Positions 24,612 through 32,900 of a DNA stretch of 64,000 nt are shown here, piece by piece; positions within the stretch are counted from its first letter, which is position 1, and every line of letters begins with the position of its first letter. Origin of the DNA: Streptomyces acidiscabies (GTDB lineage: Bacteria > Actinomycetota > Actinomycetes > Streptomycetales > Streptomycetaceae). The stretch spans positions 744,001 to 808,000 of the forward strand of contig NZ_JAGJBY010000002.1 in assembly GCF_020010905.1 (NCBI RefSeq), in the 5' to 3' direction. The translations under genes were made by a program, and so were the position numbers. Below the pieces are notes generated by a model, which was not told the DNA's origin, searched no databases, and worked only from the letters and a program-made list of their open reading frames with translations.

Positions 24612-24688
24612 GGACCGTGTGCACCATCGTGGTCGTCCTCGCAGCGCTCATGTGGGTCGTGACCGTCGCATGGATCGTGACGACCTGA
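24608..24688 (+). CDS. 26-residue single-pass membrane micropeptide
   Basis: The ATG at 24608 overlaps the upstream TGA and opens a 26-codon frame, MRTVCTIVVVLAAL then MWVVTVAWIVTT, which is essentially one membrane helix. It is too short for routine gene finding, but the exact ATGA coupling and its place before the terminator make it credible as the fourth gene of the chain. Confidence 0.55.
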   Translation: MRTVCTIVVVLAALMWVVTVAWIVTT

Positions 24689-24712
24689 ACCACCCCCCCC
24701 GGACATGACGAA

Positions 24713-24759
24713 GGCCCACCACCCGCATCCGTCGGGGCGGACGGAAGGAGCGGTGGGCC
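24713..24759. terminator. Bidirectional terminator between micropeptide genes and PEPCK
   Basis: An 8-bp outer stem (GGCCCACC 24713-24720 with GGTGGGCC 24752-24759) encloses an inner CCGTC/GACGG hairpin. It lies between convergent genes. Confidence 0.6.
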
Positions 24760-24869
24760 CGACCCCGTACGCCGTTGTACAGGGCCTCGCCGGTAAGTAC
24801 CGCGGCCGGTTCGTGACGAACGCGTCTGGTCAGGGACTGATCGGTGAACCGGCCGCGGAGATCATGGAG

Positions 24870-26684
24870 TTACCCGAGGCGGTTCACCAACGCCTCGTAC
24901 TCGTCCCAGAGTTCCTTCGGCGTATGGTCGCCGAACGTCTTCAGGTGCGCCGGGACCAAGGACGCCTCCTCGCGCCAGATCTCCTTGTCGACCGTGAGAA
25001 GGAACTCCAGGTCGGAGTCGGCGAGTTCGAGCCCCTTCGTGTCGAGGGACGCCTTCGTCGGGAGGACGCCGATCGGGGTCTTCACCCCGTCCGCCGTGCC
25101 GTCCAGGCGTTCCACGATCCACTTCAGGACACGCGAGTTCTCACCGAAGCCGGGCCACACGAACCGCCCCGCGTCGTCCTTGCGGAACCAGTTGACGTAG
25201 TAGATCTTGGGGAGCTTGTCCGCGTCCTTGTCCTTGGCGACGTCGATCCAATGGGCCATGTAGTCACCCATGTTGTAGCCGCAGAACGGCAGCATCGCGA
25301 AGGGATCGCGGCGCAGCTCACCGACCTTGCCCTCGGCGGCGGCGGTCTTCTCGGAGGCGACGTTCGCGCCGAGGAAGACACCGTGGTTCCAGTCGAAGGA
25401 CTCGGTCACCAGCGGTACGGCGGACGCGCGCCGCCCGCCGAAGAGGATCGCGGAGATCGGGACGCCGCGCGGGTCCTCCCACTCGGGCGCGATGATCGGG
25501 CACTGTGAGGCGGGGACGGTGAACCGGGCGTTGGGGTGGGCGGCCGGTGCGTCGGAGGCCGGCGTCCAGTCGTTGCCCTTCCAGTCGGTGAGGTGACCCG
25601 GCGTCTCCTCGGTCATCCCCTCCCACCAGATGTCACCGTCGTCCGTCAGCGCCACGTTCGTGAAGACGGAGTTGCCCCACAGCGTCTTCATCGCGTTCGC
25701 GTTGGTGTGCTCGCCCGTGCCGGGCGCGACGCCGAAGAACCCGGCCTCGGGGTTGATCGCGTACAGCCGCCCGTCCTCCCCGAACCGCATCCACGCGATG
25801 TCGTCGCCGATGGTCTCGACGGTCCACCCGGAGACGGTGGGCTCCAGCATCGCCAGGTTCGTCTTCCCGCAGGCGGACGGGAACGCGGCGGCGACGTACT
25901 TGGCCTCGCCCTGCGGCGGGGTCAGTTTCAGGATGAGCATGTGCTCGGCGAGCCAGCCCTCGTCGCGGGCCATGACGGAGGCGATGCGCAGGGCGTAGCA
26001 CTTCTTGCCGAGCAGCGCGTTGCCGCCGTATCCGGAGCCGTACGACCAGATCTCGCGGGTCTCGGGGAAGTGGGAGATGTACTTGGTGGAGTTGCAGGGC
26101 CAGGGGACGTCGGCCTGGCCGGGGGCGAGGGGCGCGCCGAGCGTGTGCACAGCACGCACGAACTTCCCGTCGGTCCCCAGCTCGTTCAGAACGGCCTGCC
26201 CCATCCGCGTCATCGTCCGCATCGATACGGCGACGTACGCGGAGTCCGTGATCTCGACGCCGATCGCGGAGAGCTTGGAGCCCAGCGGGCCCATGCAGAA
26301 GGGGACGACGTACATGGTCCGGCCGCGCATGGAGCCGCGGAAGACCCCCTGCGTACCCGTGAAGATCTCCCGCATCTCGGCGGGGGCCTTCCAGTGGTTG
26401 GTGGGACCGGCGTCCTCCTCCTTCTCGGAGCAGATGAACGTCCGGTCCTCGACCCGCGCGACATCGGTCGGGTCGGAGGCGGCGTAGTAGGAGTTCGGCC
26501 GCTTGATCGGGTCGAGCCGCTTGAACGTGCCCTTGTCGACCAACTCCGCACAAAGTCGGTCGTACTCGGCTTCGGATCCGTCACACCAGACGACGCTGTC
26601 CGGCTGGGTCAGTTCGGCGATCTCGGTCACCCAGGAGGCGAGCTCCTGGTGAGGGGTGGGGGGAGCCGCGATGTCGCGCGCCAC
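24870..26684 (-). CDS. pckG: Phosphoenolpyruvate carboxykinase (GTP)
   Basis: A 604-residue GTP-type PEPCK, the usual length. Hallmarks are visible: the PEP-site GSMRGRTMYV, KKCYALRIAS, the P-loop FPSACGKTNLAM (residues 268-279, with the hyper-reactive Cys272), IGDDIAWMRF with metal-binding Asp, and the guanine-pocket FWPGFGEN-like VWPGFGENSRVLKW. It converts oxaloacetate and GTP to PEP, the first step of gluconeogenesis. The start is the GTG at 26684 (MARDIAAPPTPH) with AGGAG six bases before it; the frame remains open further upstream without a ribosome site. Confidence 0.96.
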   Translation of the reverse strand: MARDIAAPPTPHQELASWVTEIAELTQPDSVVWCDGSEAEYDRLCAELVDKGTFKRLDPIKRPNSYYAASDPTDVARVEDRTFICSEKEEDAGPTNHWKAPAEMREIFTGTQGVFRGSMRGRTMYVVPFCMGPLGSKLSAIGVEITDSAYVAVSMRTMTRMGQAVLNELGTDGKFVRAVHTLGAPLAPGQADVPWPCNSTKYISHFPETREIWSYGSGYGGNALLGKKCYALRIASVMARDEGWLAEHMLILKLTPPQGEAKYVAAAFPSACGKTNLAMLEPTVSGWTVETIGDDIAWMRFGEDGRLYAINPEAGFFGVAPGTGEHTNANAMKTLWGNSVFTNVALTDDGDIWWEGMTEETPGHLTDWKGNDWTPASDAPAAHPNARFTVPASQCPIIAPEWEDPRGVPISAILFGGRRASAVPLVTESFDWNHGVFLGANVASEKTAAAEGKVGELRRDPFAMLPFCGYNMGDYMAHWIDVAKDKDADKLPKIYYVNWFRKDDAGRFVWPGFGENSRVLKWIVERLDGTADGVKTPIGVLPTKASLDTKGLELADSDLEFLLTVDKEIWREEASLVPAHLKTFGDHTPKELWDEYEALVNRLG

Positions 26685-27032
26685 GATTGCTCCTACTGGG
26701 ACGAGGGTTTTTGTTTGTTGCCCCGTGGGGGCCACGACCCGGACGCTTCACTGAAGGGCGCTCATCCGGTGCCGTCCGCACTCATTTGATCATCCGCCGG
26801 GTCAGCGCATCTGTCCAGAGGGCGTCACATATGAGCGGAGTGAGGCTCGCCACGTGTTCGCGCGACCACGGAGGGGAACAGGGGGCTACGAGGATGGGGC
26901 GAACGGCGGAATTCTGCGGGTCGGCGGACGCCCTTCCGTGGGGCGCAACGCCCGTGAGAGGATGGCCACTCCGCGCCGGTCATGTTGTCGTACTGACACG
27001 TAACTTACGGTTCCGTAGGTACGATTTCGCGT
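26685..27032. other. Divergent promoter region of pckG and trhA
   Basis: No gene is supported in these 348 bp. Leader sequences and promoters for the two divergent genes must lie here. A CATATG-containing stretch near 26830 and the dyad at 27006-27017 are the only notable features I see. Confidence 0.5.
27006..27017 (+). promoter_or_regulatory. Dyad operator before trhA
   Basis: TACGG - TT - CCGTA is a perfect dyad, 15 bp before the ATG and directly next to a possible -10 (TACGAT, 27020-27025). The form resembles TetR-family operators; the regulator is not identified. The message is probably leaderless. Confidence 0.45.
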
Positions 27033-27725
27033 ATGACTGCGCCCTCCCTGCCACACCAGCTCAAGCAGCAGGCCCAGCAACTCGCCGAGCCGATCAAGCC
27101 GAAGCTGCGCGGCTGGCTGCATCTGGGCATGTTCCCGACCGTCCTGATCGCGGGCCTGTTCCTGACGGCCCTCGCGGACTCGCCGAAGGCCCGGATCGCC
27201 TGCGCGATCTACATCCTGACCGCGTGCCTGCTGTTCGGTGTGAGCGCGGTGTACCACCGGGGGAACTGGAGCCCCCGCATGGACGGCATCCTGCGACGGC
27301 TGGATCACGCCAACATCTTCCTGATCATCGCGGGCACGTACACGCCGCTGACGATGCTGCTGCTGCCGAGCTCGAAGGGCACGTGGCTGCTGTGGAGCAT
27401 CTGGGGCGCGGCGGCGGCGGGCATCCTCTTCCGGGTCTTCTGGGTAGGCGCGCCGCGCTGGCTGTACACCCCGTGCTACATCGCGATGGGCTGGGCGGCG
27501 GTCTTCTTCCTCCCCGACTTCATGCGCGCGGGCGGCATCGCGGTCCTGGTCCTGGTCATCGTCGGGGGCCTCCTCTACAGCGCGGGCGGCGTGATCTACG
27601 GCATGAAGAAACCGAACCCCTCGCCGCGCTGGTTCGGCTTCCACGAGGTGTTCCACTCGCTGACGCTGGCGGCGTTCGTGGTGCATTACGTGGGGATCTC
27701 GCTGGTGGCGTATCAGCACGGGTAG
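27033..27725 (+). CDS. trhA: PAQR-family membrane protein (hemolysin III/TrhA)
   Basis: A 230-residue, seven-segment membrane protein. Conserved PAQR/hemolysin III features are present: SAVYHRGNWSPR (His near segment 2), RRLDHANIFLIIAGTYTPL, and the late HEVFHSLTLAAFVVHY, whose histidines bind zinc in relatives. Family members adjust membrane lipid fluidity; despite the name, haemolysis is not their function. The ATG at 27033 has no ribosome site and sits by a predicted transcript start. An efficient terminator follows. Confidence 0.92.
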   Translation: MTAPSLPHQLKQQAQQLAEPIKPKLRGWLHLGMFPTVLIAGLFLTALADSPKARIACAIYILTACLLFGVSAVYHRGNWSPRMDGILRRLDHANIFLIIAGTYTPLTMLLLPSSKGTWLLWSIWGAAAAGILFRVFWVGAPRWLYTPCYIAMGWAAVFFLPDFMRAGGIAVLVLVIVGGLLYSAGGVIYGMKKPNPSPRWFGFHEVFHSLTLAAFVVHYVGISLVAYQHG

Positions 27726-27743
27726 ACCCCGCACGACTCTCAG

Positions 27744-27772
27744 GGCCACGGCATTGATGCCGTGGCCTTTTT
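27744..27772 (+). terminator. Intrinsic terminator after trhA
   Basis: A perfect 10-bp stem (GGCCACGGCA / TGCCGTGGCC) with a TTGA loop is followed by five Ts, a classic Rho-independent terminator. Confidence 0.9.
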
Positions 27773-27919
27773 CATGCGCTCGCGCGATGCGCTAGGAGGT
27801 ACAGCTGTTCGAGTGCGGTATCTACGCCCTTGGGGTGACCGGGGAGTGTCTGACCTGAAAACAGGTCGTTTCGGTTGTTTCTCTGCTGCGGAGAAGAGTG
27901 CCCCCTCGAAAGGTGTCCC

Positions 27920-28369
27920 ATGGTCAAGTCCCGTGTGCTTGCCGCCCTGTGCGGCTCAGCTCTGCTCGCCGGTCTCGTCGCGACCACCCCGGCAGGCGCG
28001 GCGCCGGTGGTGAACGTGTGCGGCGGAGCGGTCGCCGACTACACCGGCGTCAGCGGCCTCGACATCGCGTTCACTGGCAGCGCCACCCACAACGGCATCG
28101 ACCGACCCCTGACCATCACCCCCCAACTGCTCGGCAGCAACCTGGTCAAGGTGGAGATCGCCGGTGGCGCCGGTGACTCCCGCTTCGCCATTGGCAACCT
28201 GGAGATCCGCTCCAACGCCTCCGGCCGCGGAAAGATCCTCTTCCCCTCCTACGCCGGACACGGCTGGTCCACGGACCTCTCCTGCACCGGCACCCGGGTC
28301 ACCCGCATCATCGGCAAGATCGAAGTCGCCGACCAGAGGGACCCCATCGACTTCACCGTCACCCGATGA
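27920..28369 (+). CDS. Small secreted protein, function unknown
   Basis: A 149-residue protein with a clear signal peptide (MVKSRVLAALCGSALL, then TTPAGAAP cleavage site). The mature part is rich in beta-strand-like sequence with two cysteines (NVCGGAV; LSCTGTRV). I recognise no family. The ATG at 27920 follows AAAGGTG. Its stop overlaps an ATG of the next frame (ATGA at 28366-28369), suggesting the two secreted proteins are made together. Confidence 0.75.
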   Translation: MVKSRVLAALCGSALLAGLVATTPAGAAPVVNVCGGAVADYTGVSGLDIAFTGSATHNGIDRPLTITPQLLGSNLVKVEIAGGAGDSRFAIGNLEIRSNASGRGKILFPSYAGHGWSTDLSCTGTRVTRIIGKIEVADQRDPIDFTVTR

Positions 28370-28392
28370 CCTGGGACGCGAAGGACATGACC

Positions 28393-28716
28393 ATGCGAAA
28401 GCTCGCCACCACAGCCTTCCTCTCACTGCTCCTCACGGCGCCGACCGCCACCGCCACAGCCGCCACCCACGCAGAGGCGAAGAGCTACAGCGTCCCCACC
28501 ACGAGAACCGCCCTTCCTTCAGGGACCGCACACCGATCCACCCACCACGCTTGGGACCCTGACGCCGACGCCAACCCCGCCACGGGCGGAAGCGACGGCT
28601 CCTGGGGCAGCGGCTACGCCGCCGGTATCGGCGCCGGTACGGGCGGCGGCGAGCTCGGTGGCGCCGGTGGCGGCGGTGGCAGTGGCAGTGGCAGCGGCAG
28701 CGGCGGCATCTACTAA
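28393..28716 (+). CDS. Glycine-rich secreted protein, possibly cut short by an in-frame stop
   Basis: A 107-residue product from the ATG at 28393 (GAAGGA seven bases upstream); the frame is also open from an ATG at 28366 that overlaps the previous stop. It has a signal peptide (MRKLATTAFLSLLLTAP, TATAATHA), a polar region with SVPTTRTALPSG, then a low-complexity Gly/Ser tail. The reading frame meets TAA at 28714-28716 but continues in the same frame for 33 more Gly/Tyr/Ser codons, so it may be a truncated allele. The role is unknown; a cell-surface or structural protein is possible. Confidence 0.6.
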   Translation: MRKLATTAFLSLLLTAPTATATAATHAEAKSYSVPTTRTALPSGTAHRSTHHAWDPDADANPATGGSDGSWGSGYAAGIGAGTGGGELGGAGGGGGSGSGSGSGGIY

Positions 28717-28818
28717 GGCTCCTACAGTGGCTACGGCGGAGGCGGCGGCCAAGCGGGCGCCTACTACAGCAGCAGTGACGAAGGGACCTACGGCGGGAGC
28801 GGGCGCTACAACGGCTAG
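28717..28818 (+). other. In-frame continuation past the TAA stop
   Basis: After TAA the same frame reads GSYSGYGGGGGQAGAYY, then SSSDEGTYGGSGRYNG and a TAG at 28816-28818. The composition matches the upstream Gly/Ser tail and adds tyrosines, which would be unlikely for random non-coding sequence. This suggests a recent nonsense mutation, stop readthrough or a sequencing error. Confidence 0.55.
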
Positions 28819-28981
28819 TGCCCACGCCCACGAGCGGGATGCCGGGTCAGGCAACGGCCACACCGGCCGGCGCCCGGCATGCCGTAGCCGACCTACTCCG
28901 GGACCTCGTAGCTGTGCGGCTCGGCGACCCACGCCGCAAGCTTCGCTCGCCATGAGACCGCCCCCTCTGGACCGGACCCCG

Positions 28982-29866
28982 TCACAGGGCCGGCGGGATG
29001 AGGCCGGAGCTGGCCATCTCGATGAGGTCTTCGAGGTCGTTGCCCGTCTGTTGTCCGGCGAACGCTTCGCGCAGTTCACGTTCGGTCCTGACCGACTCCG
29101 ACGCGGACGCCGGGTTGGCGATGAGGAGGCCGTTCGGCAGGGGTTTGCCGGTCATGGATTCCCAGATGTCGGACGCGAAGCCGGCGCAGTTGTACGTGGC
29201 GAGGTTGTACGTCGCGTCCGTCCTGGCGAACGCCGCGTGGTACCCCAGCAGCACGGCCTCGATCCCGACACGCGCCGTCTTCTGCTCCTTGTCACCCCCG
29301 TGCCGGTCGGGACAGACGATCACTCCGGGGACGCTCTGGAGGGAAGGCTCCTGCGGGTAGAACCCGAACTCGGTGGAATCACCGAGCGGGGAGGTCACCT
29401 CGATCCAGACGTGCCCCACCGCGTCCTCGTTGCGGAACTCGGCGCTCGTCCAGGGCGCACCGGGGTCGATCTTCGCCTTGACGGTCCAGGGCTTACCGTG
29501 TGCTTCCGCCGAGTTCATGCCCTGCCGGATCACGGTTCGCAGCGCCCTCAGGCTTTTGTGGAACGGCAGTTCGGTGTCCTCGACGGTCGCGGTGGCCTCG
29601 GAACCCGAGTCGGATTCCGACTCCGAATCGGACTCGAACACCGACCGCGGCTCCTGAGCCGGTGACTCTTCCGGGGGCATGCGCTGGACGGCCGGCAGTG
29701 CGGTGGGAGGCTGCTGTCCGCCGCGCACCATGTTTGCCACCGCCGCGTTGCCGACCGCGCGCTGGAGGGACATCAGCGAGGCCGGACCGGTACGGGCGGG
29801 AGGCCGGACACGGCCGGGTGCTCCGGTGACCTGCGGTTCTTCGGGGGTACGCGCACGTGCTCTCAC
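28982..29866 (-). CDS. Putative contractile-injection-type cargo with papain-like Cys/His domain
   Basis: A 294-residue protein from the GTG at 29866 (GAGGGTGA upstream); the frame is open to 29959. Residues ~32-46 carry SLQRAVGNAAVANMV, the LQRxxGNxAV motif found at the N-terminus of many Streptomyces proteins linked with extracellular contractile injection systems and DUF4157 proteins. A disordered linker with an SD/ES repeat (79-89) follows. The C-terminal ~190 residues have GHVWIEVTSP (His152) and YNLATYNCAGFASDIW (Cys227), an arrangement typical of NlpC/papain-like fold enzymes, so a toxin, peptidase or amidase is plausible. No injection apparatus gene is in the window. Confidence 0.65.
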   Translation of the reverse strand: MRARARTPEEPQVTGAPGRVRPPARTGPASLMSLQRAVGNAAVANMVRGGQQPPTALPAVQRMPPEESPAQEPRSVFESDSESESDSGSEATATVEDTELPFHKSLRALRTVIRQGMNSAEAHGKPWTVKAKIDPGAPWTSAEFRNEDAVGHVWIEVTSPLGDSTEFGFYPQEPSLQSVPGVIVCPDRHGGDKEQKTARVGIEAVLLGYHAAFARTDATYNLATYNCAGFASDIWESMTGKPLPNGLLIANPASASESVRTERELREAFAGQQTGNDLEDLIEMASSGLIPPAL

Positions 29867-30063
29867 CGCATCACCCTCACCCGCGGGCGCCGTCCGGGGG
29901 AACAGCCGTCCATCCCTACCTGAAGGCAGCCGCCTTGCACGAAAGGGCGTTCGCGCCATCCCCGAAACAGCGGCAGAGCCACAAAAAGTGGCACCCGGCC
30001 CGCGCGTCGCTGCGGGTGCGCGCGGACCGGGGCCGATTCGGGGGCGGACCCCGTGGGGGGGAA

Positions 30064-30462
30064 CTAGTGGACGGCGAGCGCCGCCGTGTGCGCGTCCATC
30101 CGCTGCGCCGCGAGGATCGCCGACGTCGTGTCCGCGCGGGACGCCGCCACCAGCAGGGCGCGGCCCGCGAGGGCATGGGCCCGGCGGTGCAGCGACACAG
30201 GCGAGTGGCTTGCCGCGTCCGCGTGCGAGCGCAGCGGCACCCGGCCGCCGCGCAGCCGCGTGACCTGGTGGGCCAGGCTGTGCGCCGCCTTCTCCAGGTC
30301 CGGCGTCGAGGACTGGGCGCGCAGTTCGTCGGTCACGGCGAGGAGTGCGGACAGGTGGCCCGCGAGCTGGATGTCCAGCTCTTCCTCACGCGTGCGGTGC
30401 GGGACGTCGGAGGCGTGCACAGGCGTGCTGTGGACCGACTTCGTACGGATCGGCTCGTACAT
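30064..30462 (-). CDS. Conserved actinobacterial protein, function unknown
   Basis: A 132-residue, mainly helical, soluble protein beginning MYEPIRTKSVHST with segments REEELDIQLAGHLSALLAV and AGRALLVAASRADT. It looks like a conserved Streptomyces protein of unknown role. A ribosome site (CAGGAGG) stands upstream of the ATG at 30462. A spaced inverted repeat 44-76 bp upstream is its likely regulatory site. Confidence 0.7.
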   Translation of the reverse strand: MYEPIRTKSVHSTPVHASDVPHRTREEELDIQLAGHLSALLAVTDELRAQSSTPDLEKAAHSLAHQVTRLRGGRVPLRSHADAASHSPVSLHRRAHALAGRALLVAASRADTTSAILAAQRMDAHTAALAVH

Positions 30463-30505
30463 GAGGATGGCCTCCTGTGCTCTGACAGGAAACCACCCTA
30501 GCTTG

Positions 30506-30538
30506 GATTCTGTCTAAAGTTGGCAGTACTACAGAATC
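30506..30538 (-). promoter_or_regulatory. Spaced inverted repeat before the conserved protein
   Basis: GATTCTGT (30506-30513) and ACAGAATC (30531-30538) are perfect 8-bp arms around 17 bp, in the 97-bp gap between two minus-strand genes. It may be an operator for the downstream gene or a weak terminator for the aminotransferase. Confidence 0.45.
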
Positions 30539-30559
30539 GACGCCCCCCGTCACCGACGG

Positions 30560-31771
30560 TCAGTGCTGGGCGTACCCGTCGAGGAAACGCCCGATCCGGG
30601 TGACCGCGTCCTTCAGATCGGCGGCCGTCGGAAGCGTCACCACGCGGAAGTGGTCCGGCTCGGGCCAGTTGAAGCCGCTGCCCTGGACGACCATGATCTT
30701 CTCCCGGCGCAGCAGGTCGAGGACCATCCGCCGGTCGTCCTTGATCTTGTAGACCTGCGGATCGAGGCGGGGGAAGAGGTAGAGCGCCCCCTTGGGGCGG
30801 ACGCAGGTGACGCCGGGAATCTGCGTGAGCAGCTCGTACGCCGTGTCCATCTGTTCCTTGAGGCGCCCCCCGGGAAGGACGAGGTCGTTGATGGACTGCC
30901 GCCCACTGAGCGCGGCGACGACTCCGTGCTGCCCCGGCATGTTCGCGCACAGCCGCATGTTCGCGAGGATCGTGAGGCCCTCGATGTAGGAGTCCGCGTG
31001 CGCGCGGGGCCCGGAGATCGCCATCCACCCGACCCGGTACCCGGCGACGCGGTACGCCTTGGACATGCCGTTGAACGTGAGCGTGAGGAGATCGGGCGCG
31101 ACGGCGGCGGTCGCCGTGTGCGTGGCGTCGTCGTACAGGATCTTGTCGTAGATCTCGTCGGAGCAGACGAGAAGGTTGTGGCGGCGGGCGATGTCCGTGA
31201 GGCCCCGGAGCATCTCCTCGTCGTACACCGCGCCCGTCGGGTTGTTCGGGTTGATGATGACGAGCGCCTTGGTGCGGTCGGTGACCTTGCGCTCGATGTC
31301 GGCGAGGTCGGGCATCCAGTCGGACTGCTCGTCGCAGCGGTAGTGGACGGCGGTGCCGCCGGACAGCGAGACGGCGGCCGTCCACAGCGGGTAGTCCGGG
31401 GCGGGTACGAGGACCTCGTCGCCGTCGTCCAGCAGGCCCTGCATCGCCATGACGATCAGCTCGGAGACGCCGTTGCCGATGAAGACGTGCTCGACGTCGG
31501 TCTCGATGCCGAGGGTCTGGTTGTGCATGACGACCGCGCGCCGGGCGGCGAGCAGACCCTTCGCGTCGCCGTAGCCGTGCGCCGTGGAGACGTTGCGGAG
31601 GATGTCCTCCAGGATCTCCGGCGGGCACTCGAAGCCGAACGCGGCCGGGTTGCCGGTGTTGAGCTTGAGGATGCGGTGACCTGCCGCCTCCAGCCGCATT
31701 GCCTCTTCGAGGACCGGGCCCCGGATCTCGTAACAGACATTGGCGAGCTTTGTGGACTGGATCACCTGCAT
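30560..31771 (-). CDS. PLP-dependent aminotransferase, AlaA/AlaT-like
   Basis: A 403-residue class I/II aminotransferase. The order is standard: substrate/PLP phosphate region TAHGYGDAKGLLAARRAV, NPNNPTGAVYDEEML, the Asp/Tyr SDEIYDKILYDD, the PLP lysine in FNGMSKAYRVAGYRVGW and the substrate-binding Arg near FRVVTLP. The close match to glutamate-pyruvate aminotransferases (opening QSTKLANVCYEIRGPV) points to alanine synthesis. It diverges from the secreted protease gene across 167 bp. Confidence 0.9.
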   Translation of the reverse strand: MQVIQSTKLANVCYEIRGPVLEEAMRLEAAGHRILKLNTGNPAAFGFECPPEILEDILRNVSTAHGYGDAKGLLAARRAVVMHNQTLGIETDVEHVFIGNGVSELIVMAMQGLLDDGDEVLVPAPDYPLWTAAVSLSGGTAVHYRCDEQSDWMPDLADIERKVTDRTKALVIINPNNPTGAVYDEEMLRGLTDIARRHNLLVCSDEIYDKILYDDATHTATAAVAPDLLTLTFNGMSKAYRVAGYRVGWMAISGPRAHADSYIEGLTILANMRLCANMPGQHGVVAALSGRQSINDLVLPGGRLKEQMDTAYELLTQIPGVTCVRPKGALYLFPRLDPQVYKIKDDRRMVLDLLRREKIMVVQGSGFNWPEPDHFRVVTLPTAADLKDAVTRIGRFLDGYAQH

Positions 31772-31938
31772 GTCACGGAGCTTACGGCCCGGTCACCGGG
31801 GTAGGGACGTGTTTTGCGCCACGTGGGGGTCAAAGAGGCCCGGCCGAAAACAAGTGCTTGTTCCCAGCGGTGCGGATGTTGATTATGTGCATGACAAACA
31901 TCTAGCCAGCAGCATCCAGTCACAGAGGGGACCCCCAC

Positions 31939-32829
31939 ATGAGAAAGCCTCTCGTCGCCGCGTTCTTCGCCCTGGCCCTGGCCGGGGTGGGCGCGGCACC
32001 CGCCGTCGCCGCGCCGGACGCGTCGGCCGCGACCGTAGGGAAGATCGCGACCGCACCCGCGACCGCCGTGAAGGCCGAGGCCGCACCCGCGCTGAAGGCC
32101 GTCACCCTCGCCGGGACCGTCGCGCTCAGCAACTGTTCCGGTTCGGTGATCCGCTTCCCGAACTCGCTCGACACCGACCCGGCGCTGGTCATGTCCAACG
32201 GCCACTGCCTCACCTCCGGGTTCCTCGACCCGGGCGAGGTCGTCGTCAACCAGGCGTCCAGCCGGACCTTCGGCCTGCTCAACTCGGCGGGCACGCAGGT
32301 CGCGACGCTGCGCGCCAGCAAGATCGCGTACGCGACGATGACTGACACGGACGTGTCGATCTACCAGCTGACCAGCACGTACGCGACGATCCGCAACAAC
32401 TACGGGATCGCGCCGCTCACCGTCCAGAACACGCACCCGACCGTCGGTACGGCGATCACGGTGGCCTCCGGGTACTGGAAGCGGCTCTACAGCTGCAACG
32501 TCGACGGCTTCGTGTACCGGCTGAAGGAGGGCGACTGGACCTGGAAGGACTCGCTCCGTTACACCTCCGCCTGCCAGACCATCGGCGGCACCTCCGGCTC
32601 CCCGGTCGTCGACCAGGCCACCGGCAACGTCGTCGCCGTCAACAACACGGGTAACGAGGACGGCGCGCAGTGCACCGTCAACAACCCGTGCGAGGTCACC
32701 GAGTCCGGCACGGTGACGGTCCGCAAGGGCATCAACTACGCGCAGGAGACGTACCAGATACCGGCCTGCTTCACGACCGGCAACCAGCTCAACCTGAACG
32801 CGAGCGGCTGCATCCTGCCGAAGCCGTAA
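31939..32829 (+). CDS. Secreted trypsin-like serine protease
   Basis: A 296-residue protein with a signal peptide (MRKPLVAAFFALALAG, then PAVAAP) and an alanine-rich propeptide-like stretch (~25-58). The catalytic triad can be read: SNGHC (His89), TDTDVSIY (Asp138) and IGGTSGSPVV (Ser219). Six cysteines in the mature part suggest disulfides. An extracellular S1-type protease, common in Streptomyces for nutrition or development. The ATG at 31939 follows GAGGGGAC. Confidence 0.88.
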   Translation: MRKPLVAAFFALALAGVGAAPAVAAPDASAATVGKIATAPATAVKAEAAPALKAVTLAGTVALSNCSGSVIRFPNSLDTDPALVMSNGHCLTSGFLDPGEVVVNQASSRTFGLLNSAGTQVATLRASKIAYATMTDTDVSIYQLTSTYATIRNNYGIAPLTVQNTHPTVGTAITVASGYWKRLYSCNVDGFVYRLKEGDWTWKDSLRYTSACQTIGGTSGSPVVDQATGNVVAVNNTGNEDGAQCTVNNPCEVTESGTVTVRKGINYAQETYQIPACFTTGNQLNLNASGCILPKP

Positions 32830-32900
32830 CTGTCGTAACTCCGGCTGAACTCGGGGGTGTTCCGTCCCACGGGACTGAGACGGACCGCCCCCGCCGCCGA

